Positions 1 to 5,550 are shown, numbered from the stretch's first letter. The stretch is DNA of 5,795 bases from Verrucomicrobiota bacterium (GCA_017302195.1 JAFLEG010000326.1:1-5795), one strand, 5' to 3'. Translations and numbers: made by a program. The notes: generated from the sequence alone by a model not told the origin.

Positions 1-26
1 CGTGCCCGGCGGGGGATTGTCCGGCA

Positions 27-497
27 TCAAACGCGCTCCAGCCCGTGGGCGGCCAGCACGGCCCCCGCCTTGTTGAAGGTGACCGCGGCGTCGCGGCACT
101 CGGCCTCGTCAAAGGCGCCCTCATGGGGAATCCAGGCGACCCCTGCATACTTCAGGCCCAGCGCCTTGGCCTCCTGCGCCACCGACTCCGGATCGTTCTT
201 GTACCGCTCGTAGCTGAAGTGGCCCGAGACGGGATTCAGTCCCGCCGCCACCAGCATGCCCCGGAACTGCTCCGGCTTGAGGTTGTAAGTGCCGGCCAGT
301 TCGACGTCGCGGATGCCGTAGCTGCGGGCCAGTTCAATGGCCTGCGGGACGCTCTTGGTGAACTGCGCCCGCAGCGAGTAGAGCTGAAGCCCGACCGGTC
401 CCTTGAAGGAGGGCCCGGTGCCGACGGCCGGGGTGGAGGTGGCGCAACCGGCCAGCAGGAGCGCGGCCACCGTAAGGAGGACGGGGAGACGTTTCAT
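27..497 (-). CDS. Truncated lipoprotein, sugar phosphate isomerase/epimerase-like (AP endonuclease 2 / xylose isomerase-like barrel)
   Basis: The 156-residue product begins with a lipoprotein signal: two basic residues after Met1, a hydrophobic stretch at 4-16, and lipobox L-A-G-C with Cys18 as the lipidation site, so it should be exported and membrane anchored. From about residue 35 it matches the start of the xylose-isomerase-like TIM barrel: VGLQLYSLR (strand 1), RDVELAG (strand 2), LNPVSGHFSYE (strand 3) and LKYAGVAWIP (strand 4). Family members usually run near 280-300 residues, and the histidine and acidic metal ligands lie in the second half. Here a TGA at 27-29 follows AAHGLERV, just where strand 5 with its usual YHxH motif should begin. 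The 26 bases beyond it encode no such motif in any frame, so simple one-base repair does not restore the gene within view. The start is ATG at 495-497 with no clear ribosome binding site. Family fairly sure; function probably lost. Confidence 0.72.
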   Translation of the reverse strand: MKRLPVLLTVAALLLAGCATSTPAVGTGPSFKGPVGLQLYSLRAQFTKSVPQAIELARSYGIRDVELAGTYNLKPEQFRGMLVAAGLNPVSGHFSYERYKNDPESVAQEAKALGLKYAGVAWIPHEGAFDEAECRDAAVTFNKAGAVLAAHGLERV

Positions 498-567
498 GTG
501 ACGGGATCAGTGACGCAGGCCCGGGCGGCGAGTGCCATCCGAAAGTTCCCGAGAACCCCGGGGAGAA

Positions 568-602
568 GGATGAGGGATGAGGGATGAGGGATGAGGGATG
601 AA
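568..602 (+). repeat. Heptamer tandem repeat, five GGATGAG units
   Basis: Five head-to-tail 7-bp units are visible: four exact GGATGAG and a final GGATGAA. Related heptamers occur at 4121-4148 on the other strand and, with more drift, at 3834-3861. Such short arrays can change copy number by slippage. The tract is noncoding here, about 70 bp upstream of the isomerase start. Confidence 0.9.
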
Positions 603-645
603 GTGGGGAAGGGTGAACGAGGAGTGTTGAGTGATGAGGTGAAGG

Positions 646-678
646 CCGTAGGAGACGAGGTCACGAGGCTCTGACTTC
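646..678 (+). repeat. GTAGGAGACGAGGTCAC repeat element
   Basis: This is the longest version of a short dispersed element, continuing after GTAGGAGACGAGGTCAC into GAGGCTCTGACTTC. A nearly identical inverted copy lies at 4045-4075. The first 19 bases (646-664) recur exactly and in the same orientation at 5676-5694, and a copy cut by the window end lies at 5784-5795. All copies are between or upstream of genes. Confidence 0.85.
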
Positions 679-758
679 TGCGGCCTTCTTCCTGAACACT
701 GCTGTGAGAGTCGGGCGTTCATGCCCGTCCCGGAGCGAGGTTACCGTCCCACGCCAAA

Positions 759-776
759 GCGGTGGCAAGCCGCCGC
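759..776 (-). repeat. REP-like hairpin downstream of the aminopeptidase
   Basis: Read on the minus strand, GCGGCGG and CCACCGC flank the four-base loop CTTG. The 7-bp stem has one mismatch in this reading (C opposite A), which becomes a G-U wobble on the other strand. TTTGG follows in the gene direction. It starts about 36 bases past the aminopeptidase stop, where a 3' end stabiliser or weak terminator could act. The hairpin sits in a 35-bp stretch repeated exactly, inverted, at 3873-3907, so it belongs to a repeat family and is not a gene-specific terminator. Confidence 0.65.
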
Positions 777-812
777 AGTCCAAAGCCGCGGCCCGCCCCA
801 CCGGTCTTCGGC

Positions 813-1919
813 CTACAGGCGCTCCGGATTGAGCCCTTGAAGATCCTTGGGCAGGAATCGGCCGTCGCGCCGGATGCACTCCCCGTCGAACCACACCTCC
901 CCGCCGCCGTAGTCGGGACGCTGGATGAGCACCATGTCCCAATGGACCGCCGACCTATTGCCGTTGTCGCAGTCCTCGTAGGCCTGTCCGGGAGTGAAGT
1001 GCAGGGAGCCGGCAATCTTCTCGTCGAAGAGGATGTCGCACATCGGGTGCTGGATGTGCGGGTTGAATCCGAGGCTGAACTCGCCGATGTAGCGCGCGCC
1101 TGCGTCAGTATCGAGGATCTCGTTGAGCTTGGCCTCGTTGGATCCGGTGGCCTTCACGACACGCCCGTCGCGGAACTCGAGCCGGATGTTTTCAAACTTG
1201 GTGCCGGCGTAGATCGTCGGCGTGTTGAACTGGATGACGCCCTGAACGGAGTGCTTCACCGGACAGGAGAAGACCTCGCCGTCCGGGATGTTGCGGGTGC
1301 CCTCGCAGGGTTTGGCCCCGATGCCCTTGATGCTGAACCGGAGGTCGGTGCCGGGTCCCTTGAGGTGCACCCGGTCGGCGCGCTGCATGCGGCGGACCAG
1401 GGGCGCCATGGCCTTGGACATGCGGCGGTAGTCCATGGTGCAGACCCGGAAGTAGAAGTCCTCGAAGGCCTCGGTGCTCATGTTGGCGGCCTGGGCCATG
1501 GAGGGCGTCGGCCAGCGCAGCACGCACCACTTGGTCTTGTTGACGCGGTAGTTGAGCACCGGTCGCAGGGTCTTGGAGTAGAGCTGGAGGCGCTCGCCCG
1601 GCACGTCGCTGGATTCGGCGGCGTTGTGGGCGCCACGAACGGCGATGTAGGCGTGCATGCGCTTCATGCGCGCCAGTTCGATGCTCTGGACCAGTCCGGC
1701 ATGCGCCGCATCCGTTTCCCGGAGCGCCTCCCGGATCAGGCGCGAGTGGCGGACCTCGGCGATGGGGATGGCGCCCGCGGCTCGCGCTGCGCGGATCAGC
1801 GCCACACCGATGTCGTCCGGAACGTCAATGAGATCCAGGAGGATCCGTTCCCCCTTCTTCAGGTCGCAGGAGTAGTTGATGAGCAGTTCGGCCAGTGTGG
1901 CGTAGCGTGGGTCAGCCAT
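813..1919 (-). CDS. Aminopeptidase, peptidase family M29 (AmpS/PepS/aminopeptidase T type)
   Basis: This 368-residue enzyme should remove N-terminal amino acids from peptides in the cytoplasm; it has no signal peptide. Family M29 enzymes use a two-metal site with two Glu, two His and one Asp, and all five candidates are visible in the expected order: Glu215 in DGEVFSCP, Glu280 in YIGEFSLGFNP, His307 in AGSLHFTPGQAY, and His326 with Asp328 in SAVHWDM. Tyr314 follows the first histidine closely. The N-terminal half (about 1-190) has the usual accessory fold beginning near LLINYSCDLKKGERILL. Length is normal for the family, and the reading frame is intact. ATG at 1917-1919 lies 12 bases past the mazG stop, suggesting co-transcription; no purine-rich ribosome binding site precedes it. 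Substrate preference cannot be told from sequence, so no gene symbol is given. The family call is firm. Confidence 0.93.
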   Translation of the reverse strand: MADPRYATLAELLINYSCDLKKGERILLDLIDVPDDIGVALIRAARAAGAIPIAEVRHSRLIREALRETDAAHAGLVQSIELARMKRMHAYIAVRGAHNAAESSDVPGERLQLYSKTLRPVLNYRVNKTKWCVLRWPTPSMAQAANMSTEAFEDFYFRVCTMDYRRMSKAMAPLVRRMQRADRVHLKGPGTDLRFSIKGIGAKPCEGTRNIPDGEVFSCPVKHSVQGVIQFNTPTIYAGTKFENIRLEFRDGRVVKATGSNEAKLNEILDTDAGARYIGEFSLGFNPHIQHPMCDILFDEKIAGSLHFTPGQAYEDCDNGNRSAVHWDMVLIQRPDYGGGEVWFDGECIRRDGRFLPKDLQGLNPERL

Positions 1920-1931
1920 GGTGGGAGGAGT

Positions 1932-2684
1932 TTAGCGGGAGCGAAGGGGTTTGGCAGCAGGCGACGAGGCCATGCGGCTGCGGGACGCCGGACGGGTCTT
2001 GGACGCCGGTCGCGCGGCGGTCCGCCGTTCCGCCTGGCGTAGCTGCCGTTCGTGGCGCCGGGTCTCGGTACGCAGCAGTTCCTCGGCGGACCAGCCGCGG
2101 TCCTGACAGGTGGCGGCCAGTTGGAAGAGGGCGGCAGCGATCTGGGCGCGCGAGGATTTGGGGGGCCGCGCCGTGGAGGGGGTCCGCAGGCCGGCGCGCT
2201 CTGCCTTCTTGAGCAGCTTCTGGGCGCGCATCAGCGCCGGCAGCCGTCGTGGAATGCCGTCGAGAGCCGAAGCCCGCTCGTGACGCGACCCGGCCTTCTC
2301 GGCGCGCTTGATGGTTTCCCACTGCGTCCAGACCTGCTCGGTGGAGCGTGCGGCGGAGTCGCCAAAGACGTGCGGGTGTCTCCGGATCAGCTTCTCCACC
2401 AGGGTCCGGCACACCGCATCGAAGTCGAACGCCCGGCGTTCCCGGGCCAGTTGGGCATGAAAGACCACCTGGAGCAGCAGGTCCCCGAGTTCCTCCGAAA
2501 GCTCCGCGTCGTCGCCGGACTCGATGGCATCGAGCAGTTCGTACACCTCCTCGACGGCGTGCCAGCGCAGCGAGCGGTGGTCCTGCTCGCGATCCCAGGG
2601 GCAGCCGCCCGGAGCCCGCAGCGCCGCCATCAGTTCGAGCAGGCGCTCCAGCGGGGGCAGGGCGGGGGAGGGGACCGGTTGCAT
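1932..2684 (-). CDS. mazG: Nucleoside triphosphate pyrophosphohydrolase MazG
   Basis: MazG hydrolyses noncanonical or excess (d)NTPs to NMP and pyrophosphate, a housecleaning role in the cytoplasm. The N-terminal domain (about 10-130) is textbook: LMAALRAPGGCPWDREQ at 18-34, metal-binding EExxE as Glu45, Glu46 and Glu49, ExxD as Glu65 and Asp68 in EELGDLLLQVVFHAQ, then RRHPHVFGD at 101-109 and the QWETIK segment. A linker with LDGIPRRLPALMRAQKL (141-157) leads to a shortened second MazG-like domain. There the usual EELGD is replaced by a stretch reading RAQIAAALFQLA (179-190), so those metal ligands appear lost. Residues 221-250 form an Arg/Ala/Ser/Pro-rich tail, probably disordered. The ATG at 2682-2684 starts 18 bases after the proB stop. 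Length (250) is close to the E. coli protein (263). Confidence 0.93.
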   Translation of the reverse strand: MQPVPSPALPPLERLLELMAALRAPGGCPWDREQDHRSLRWHAVEEVYELLDAIESGDDAELSEELGDLLLQVVFHAQLARERRAFDFDAVCRTLVEKLIRRHPHVFGDSAARSTEQVWTQWETIKRAEKAGSRHERASALDGIPRRLPALMRAQKLLKKAERAGLRTPSTARPPKSSRAQIAAALFQLAATCQDRGWSAEELLRTETRRHERQLRQAERRTAARPASKTRPASRSRMASSPAAKPLRSR

Positions 2685-2702
2685 CGCGGGGAGCGGTGTG
2701 AA

Positions 2703-3098
2703 TCAGAGGACCACCAGATCGTCCCGATGGATCACTTCCGTCCGGCTGCTCAGCGGAAGTTCCGAGGAGGCGGCGCGGACCAGTCCGCGCGCGAACTCCC
2801 GCTCATCCGGACCGGCAATCCGGACCACCGCGCCGGCCGCGAAGGAACCGGTGACCTTCACAATTCCGGGACTGAGCAGGCTCCGCCCATTGCGGGTCAG
2901 CGCCTCCCGGGCCCCGGCGTCCACGACCAGCGTCCCCTGCGGACGGTCAAAGAAGGCGATCCAGCGCTTGCGGGCGGGGAGGCGTCCGGGGACCGGCTGG
3001 AACAGCGTGCCCTCCTCCGCACCGTCCAGGATGCGCCGGAGCACGTCGAACTTGCGTCCCGAGGCGATGACCAGAGGCAGGCCCGAGCGGGTGGCGAT
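2703..3098 (-). pseudogene. proB: Detached C-terminal part of ProB: end of kinase domain plus PUA domain
   Basis: This frame continues glutamate 5-kinase after the frameshift at 3099-3105. It opens with IATRSGLPLVIASGRKFD, the normal end of the amino-acid-kinase domain, then VLRRILDGAEEGTLFQP and RKRWIAF, followed by a PUA domain of about 75 residues (GTLVVDAGAREAL, NGRSLLSPGIVKVTGSF, AVVRI, EFARGLVRAASSEL). The end VIHRDDLVVL resembles the VHRDDM end of the E. coli protein. Its sequence shows no decay beyond the frameshift. A GTG at 3042-3044 could in principle start a free PUA fragment of 113 residues, but nothing indicates that it is used. Joined to the kinase part, the total would be about 356 residues, close to the family norm (E. 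coli 367). The TGA at 2703-2705 precedes mazG by 18 bases. Confidence 0.85.
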
Positions 3099-3768
3099 GC
3101 GTGCGGATCTTGGTCGTCATGCCGCCCACCGCGGTGACGCTGGTGGTGCCGGAGGCCATGGCGGCAACGGAGTCATCAATGCGCTCCACCAGCGGCAGGA
3201 CCCGCGCCTCGGGACGTCCGAAATGCTGCACCAGGCCGTCCGCCGTGGTGAGGATCACCAGCAGGTCAGCCGGCAGCAGGCTGGCGACCAGGGCGGAAAG
3301 GCGGTCGTTGTCCCCGAACTTGAGCTCGGTGACTGACACGGCGTCGTTCTCGTTGATCACCGGCACGATGCCCCGCTGCAGCAGGGTCAGCAGGGTGTTG
3401 CGCGCATTGAGGTGGCGTGCGTGATCGGCCAGATCATCGTGGGTGAGCAGCACCTGGGCGACGCCGAGATCGTAGTGGCGGAACAGGGACTCGTAGAGCG
3501 CCATGAGACGCGACTGCCCGACGGCGGCGCAGGCCTGAAGCTCGTGGAGGGAACCGGGGCGCCGGTCAAATCCGAGCACCCCCATGCCCGCGCCGACCGC
3601 CCCCGACGTGACCAGCACCACCTCGTTGCCCCGGGCCCGCAGCGCGGCAATCTGGGACACCAGTTGGGTCACCTGCACCGGATCCAGCCGCTTCTGGGAG
3701 TCCGTCAGGACGCCGGTGCCCAGCTTGACCACCAGCCGCCGGACCTTGTTGAGCAACACGTCGCGCAC
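2947..3768 (-). CDS. proB: Glutamate 5-kinase, kinase domain (frameshifted proB)
   Basis: ProB phosphorylates glutamate to glutamyl-5-phosphate, the first and usually feedback-inhibited step of proline synthesis. Residues 1-222 are a clean amino-acid-kinase domain: RRLVVKLGTGVLT with Lys15, VTSGAVGAGM at 53-62, PVINENDAVS at 136-145, FGDNDRLSALVA at 151-162 and GGMTTK at 215-220. After Ile221-Arg222 the frame slips: the next 51 residues are Pro/His/Arg-rich and unlike ProB, while the expected continuation lies in another frame at 3098-2703. The family normally has about four residues between this K-I/L pair and the next I/V-A pair; only seven bases remain, so five bases seem lost. The start is GTG at 3766-3768, because an in-frame TAG lies at 3781-3783 and the first strand begins at residue 11. 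The gene probably leads the proB-mazG-aminopeptidase transcript. proA is not in the window. Identity is certain; activity is doubtful unless the frameshift is a sequence error. Confidence 0.9.
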   Translation of the reverse strand: MRDVLLNKVRRLVVKLGTGVLTDSQKRLDPVQVTQLVSQIAALRARGNEVVLVTSGAVGAGMGVLGFDRRPGSLHELQACAAVGQSRLMALYESLFRHYDLGVAQVLLTHDDLADHARHLNARNTLLTLLQRGIVPVINENDAVSVTELKFGDNDRLSALVASLLPADLLVILTTADGLVQHFGRPEARVLPLVERIDDSVAAMASGTTSVTAVGGMTTKIRTHRHPLGPASGHRLGTQVRRAPAHPGRCGGGHAVPAGPRTPPRPQALDRLL

Positions 3769-3833
3769 GAAGTCCGGAAGCTAGCCTCGTGTCGCCGGTA
3801 AAGCCCAGAAAAAGCGTGGCTCGGGGGGAGAGG

Positions 3834-3861
3834 GACGAGAGACGAGGGGCAAGGGGCGAGG
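3834..3861 (+). repeat. Degenerate heptamer tandem repeat
   Basis: Four consecutive 7-bp units read GACGAGA, GACGAGG, GGCAAGG and GGCGAGG. Their period and purine pattern match the cleaner GGATGAG arrays at 568-602 and 4121-4148, suggesting an older or drifted array. It lies about 66 bases upstream of the proB start. Confidence 0.65.
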
Positions 3862-3877
3862 GGTGCGCCTTGGGACT

Positions 3878-3895
3878 GCGGCGGCTTGCCACCGC
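3878..3895 (+). repeat. REP-like hairpin upstream of proB
   Basis: GCGGCGG, loop CTTG and CCACCGC form the same hairpin as 759-776, on the opposite strand. On the minus strand, as in any proB leader transcript, it reads GCGGTGG-CAAG-CCGCCGC, which pairs fully with one G-U wobble. It starts about 110 bases upstream of the proB GTG and lacks a following T run in that direction, so it is not a standard terminator. Confidence 0.65.
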
Positions 3896-4002
3896 TTTGG
3901 CGTGGGATGCGAACGACGCACGGGAGGGGAATGAACGCCCGGTTCGCGGTCGGCGCGTCGTGGCAAAGCGGCGTCTCCGCTGCGCTCCTGCCTTCGCCCC
4001 GC

Positions 4003-4032
4003 TTCGGCATGGCAAGCCGCCGCCCGCACTCC
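4003..4032 (-). repeat. Divergent REP-like unit facing 3873-3907
   Basis: On the minus strand this reads GGAGTGCGGGCGGCTTGCCA and then diverges. It matches the plus-strand sequence from 3873 (GGACTGCG-GCGGCTTGCCA) with one inserted base and one change. TGGCAAGCCGCCGC at 4010-4023 is the exact reverse complement of 3878-3891. The two units therefore point toward each other across about 100 bp. Confidence 0.6.
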
Positions 4033-4044
4033 ATAAACAAAGAC

Positions 4045-4075
4045 GAAGTCAGAGCCTCGTGACCTTGTCTCCTAC
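4045..4075 (-). repeat. GTAGGAGACAAGGTCAC repeat element, inverted copy
   Basis: The reverse complement matches 648-678 at 30 of 31 positions (A for G at the tenth base). It forms the second block of composite repeat copy 2, about 55 bases past the stop codon of the TPR gene. Confidence 0.85.
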
Positions 4076-4120
4076 CGCGTTCACTTCATCACTCAACGTT
4101 CATCGTTCCTCCTTCCCCAC

Positions 4121-4148
4121 TTCATCCCTCATCCTTCCTCCTTCATCC
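4121..4148 (-). repeat. Heptamer tandem repeat overlapping the TPR gene stop
   Basis: On the minus strand four units read GGATGAA, GGAGGAA, GGATGAG and GGATGAA. The TGA at 4131-4129 that ends the TPR gene lies in the third unit, so the last residues of that protein (RMKEEG) are encoded by the array. Confidence 0.85.
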
Positions 4149-5544
4149 TTTTCCCTTGGGCATCAAACCCGGGGAGGCGGATGCGGGGCGGTGGGGAGGG
4201 GGGCGCAGGCGCGGCGGCGGTTTCCGTGGCGCGGTCGAGCAGTTCCAGTTGGCGGCGCGCGGCCAGGCATTGAGGAGAATCAGGGTGTTCCTGGATGACC
4301 TGCACCAGTAGGGCGCGGGCGCGCGGCTCCCGGCGGCGCAGCCGGAGTTCCCAGGTGGCCTCCAGCGCCAGCCACTCGGCGCGCCGCGTGTCCCCGGCGG
4401 ACGCTCCGAGTCGGAGTTGATTGAGATGCTCGATGGCCGGCCCCACCTGGCCGAGACGCTCCGCCAGCAGGCGCGCCAGGCGTTCCCGGGTGGCGAGATC
4501 TTCGGGGCGATGGGCCAGCCGGGATTCCAGCCGGGACGCCTCCGTACGGGCGTCGAGTTGGTCCACCGGGGCCGTCGCCGCCGCCGCCACCGGCGCGGCC
4601 TCGCTCAGCGCCGGAAGCTTGAGGGCGCGCGGACGTCGCCGCTCGAGATGCTCGGCCTCATCCAGCGGCAGTTCGCGGATCCGGTGTTCTGCGACCCGGG
4701 CGAACGGGGTTTCCGGACACCGCTGCACAATCTCCGAAAGTGCGGCGCGCGCCGCGGCGGGATTGCTCCCGAGATTCAGTTGCCAGTCCGCAAGCCGGGT
4801 GAAGGCGTGGGAAATCTGATACGGGGTCAGACCCTCCTGGGCCGTCAGATCCCGGATGGTCTGGTCCGCCCCCGCAAGGTCTCCAAAACGCTCGGCATAC
4901 AGGGACGCCAGCATCAACCATCCCTCAAAGTCATCCGCCTTTTCGTCCAGTTGCCGCAGCACCTCCTGTTCGGCCTCCTCATAGCGTCCAAACTTCATCC
5001 GCGCGACCGCCTTGAGATAGCTCACCTGGGGGACATGGATCATGTCGGCCGCCTGATGAAGCAGCAGCCAGAGCCCGGCCGTGAGAAGAATCAATGCCAG
5101 CAGCCAGGATTGGCGGGCTCCAGCCCAGACCACCAGTGCGAGGGTGGGCAGGCCGATGAGGAACGTCCGGACCCTGAAGTCGGCGCGTCTCCGGATGCCG
5201 GTGACGGCATCCGGGAGCAGCCAGGCCAGGCTCACCAGACTCCAGGCGATCCCGGTGATTCCGGTGAAGGCGGCGACTCCCAGCAGCAGCGTGCCCCAGC
5301 GTCCGCCGGCCATGGGCGGCAGGATGGGGTAAAGCGCCAGCCCGCCTGGGAAGAGGGCGGCGAGGTGCCAGATGCTCCAGGCCAGCACCGGCGTCAGCAG
5401 ACCGCGGCGCATCCAGCGGTGAAGTCCGGACAGTTCCCCGCGTCCGGCGGCATCGGGCAGGCGGATCCAGTATCGCCGGATGGCGCCGGCCAGGGTGGCC
5501 GACACCATGACCGCACAGAGGAAACCGAAGAACCCCGCAACCAC
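4129..5544 (-). CDS. Multi-pass membrane protein with C-terminal TPR-like domain
   Basis: I do not recognise a named family. Counting from the proposed GTG start (471 residues), hydrophobic membrane-like segments lie at about 1-22, 48-68, 84-110, 126-143 and 147-163. Helical repeats of TPR type follow from about 172, clearest in YLKAVARMKFGRYEEAEQ and WLMLASLYAERFGDLAGADQ, with more helical pairs to about 440, an Ala/Pro-rich break near 315-330 and a Pro-rich end. This looks like a membrane-anchored scaffold for protein contacts; its partner is unknown. The frame is open up to an ATG at 5694, but the extra 50 residues would be translated from dispersed repeat sequence. GTG at 5542-5544 preserves the first membrane segment; ATG at 5506-5508 would cut into it. 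None has a clear ribosome binding site. The C-terminal residues come from a heptamer repeat. Gene certain, start uncertain, function unknown. Confidence 0.82.
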   Translation of the reverse strand: MVAGFFGFLCAVMVSATLAGAIRRYWIRLPDAAGRGELSGLHRWMRRGLLTPVLAWSIWHLAALFPGGLALYPILPPMAGGRWGTLLLGVAAFTGITGIAWSLVSLAWLLPDAVTGIRRRADFRVRTFLIGLPTLALVVWAGARQSWLLALILLTAGLWLLLHQAADMIHVPQVSYLKAVARMKFGRYEEAEQEVLRQLDEKADDFEGWLMLASLYAERFGDLAGADQTIRDLTAQEGLTPYQISHAFTRLADWQLNLGSNPAAARAALSEIVQRCPETPFARVAEHRIRELPLDEAEHLERRRPRALKLPALSEAAPVAAAATAPVDQLDARTEASRLESRLAHRPEDLATRERLARLLAERLGQVGPAIEHLNQLRLGASAGDTRRAEWLALEATWELRLRRREPRARALLVQVIQEHPDSPQCLAARRQLELLDRATETAAAPAPPSPPPRIRLPGFDAQGKRMKEEG

Positions 5545-5550
5545 GCGTCG

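Larger units (their letters stand above)
568..784 (+). repeat. Composite dispersed repeat, copy 1
   Basis: In order this copy contains a GGATGAG heptamer array (568-602), a linker (603-645), the GTAGGAGACGAGGTCAC block (646-678), a short spacer (679-712) and a terminal block (713-784) that starts GGGCGTTCAT and ends in a GC-rich hairpin. The same blocks recur in the same order but inverted at 3870-4148. Bases 747-781 are identical to the reverse complement of 3873-3907 (35 bp), and 648-678 matches 4045-4075 with one difference in 31. It contains no transposase or credible coding sequence, so it looks like a non-autonomous dispersed element. Confidence 0.85.
498..812. other. Repeat-rich intergenic region without a credible gene
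   Basis: This 315-base gap lies downstream of the aminopeptidase and upstream of the truncated isomerase. It holds a heptamer array (568-602), a GTAGGAGACGAGGTCAC element (646-678) and a REP-like hairpin (759-776). Short open frames crossing it are low-complexity translations of these repeats. I see no convincing sigma-70 promoter for the isomerase gene. Read in the gene direction, the hairpin is followed by TTT and could weakly stop transcription after the aminopeptidase; that is inference. Confidence 0.75.
3784..4128. other. Repeat-rich intergenic region without a credible gene
   Basis: This 345-base gap separates the TPR protein stop from the proB start and should contain the promoter of the proB-mazG-aminopeptidase cluster. 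Apart from about 35 bases next to proB (3784-3820), almost all of it is repeat: a degenerate heptamer tract (3834-3861), composite repeat copy 2 (3870-4148) and two facing REP-like units. I see no convincing -35/-10 pair or riboswitch-like fold. Open frames crossing it translate to Arg/Pro-rich low-complexity sequence. Confidence 0.75.
3870..4148 (-). repeat. Composite dispersed repeat, copy 2 (inverted)
   Basis: Read on the minus strand, this copy has the block order of 568-784: heptamer array (4148-4121), linker with GTGGGGAAGG, the GTAGGAGACAAGGTCAC block (4075-4045), a spacer, then GGGCGTTCAT (3940-3931) through the hairpin block ending near 3870. The spacer here (3941-4044) is about 70 bp longer than in copy 1 and contains an extra REP-like unit in the opposite sense. 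Together the two copies form an inverted pair flanking proB-mazG-aminopeptidase. Confidence 0.85.

Noticed and set aside
24..33. Ten-base match (GTTTGATGCC on the minus strand) between the isomerase end and the TPR gene end near 4160
   Set aside because: Matches of this length are expected by chance in a window this size, and the flanks do not agree.
568..602. CRISPR array
   Set aside because: The units are 7 bp, contiguous and without spacers. None of the repeat regions has regular repeat-spacer structure, and no cas gene is present.
790..812. Intrinsic terminator immediately after the aminopeptidase stop
   Set aside because: Only a short GC-rich pairing is possible and no T run follows it. 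The REP-like hairpin further on is the better, still weak, candidate.
762..2042. Long plus-strand open frame (426 codons) opposite the aminopeptidase
   Set aside because: It is a by-product of GC-rich codon bias opposite a gene with full M29 motifs. Its translation is Gly/Val/Asp-rich with no domain pattern and it begins in the REP-like repeat.
3090..3115. Programmed ribosomal frameshift in proB
   Set aside because: There is no slippery heptamer or homopolymer at the junction, and family spacing suggests five missing bases rather than a one-step slip.
2052..3137. Plus-strand open frame (361 codons) opposite mazG and the end of proB
   Set aside because: The opposite strand carries clear MazG and ProB motifs. 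The plus translation is low-complexity Gly/Arg/Pro sequence.
747..3907. Composite transposon with terminal inverted repeats
   Set aside because: The enclosed genes are housekeeping types with no transposase or integrase, and I saw no target-site duplication. Dispersed repeats in both gaps explain the inverted pair more simply.
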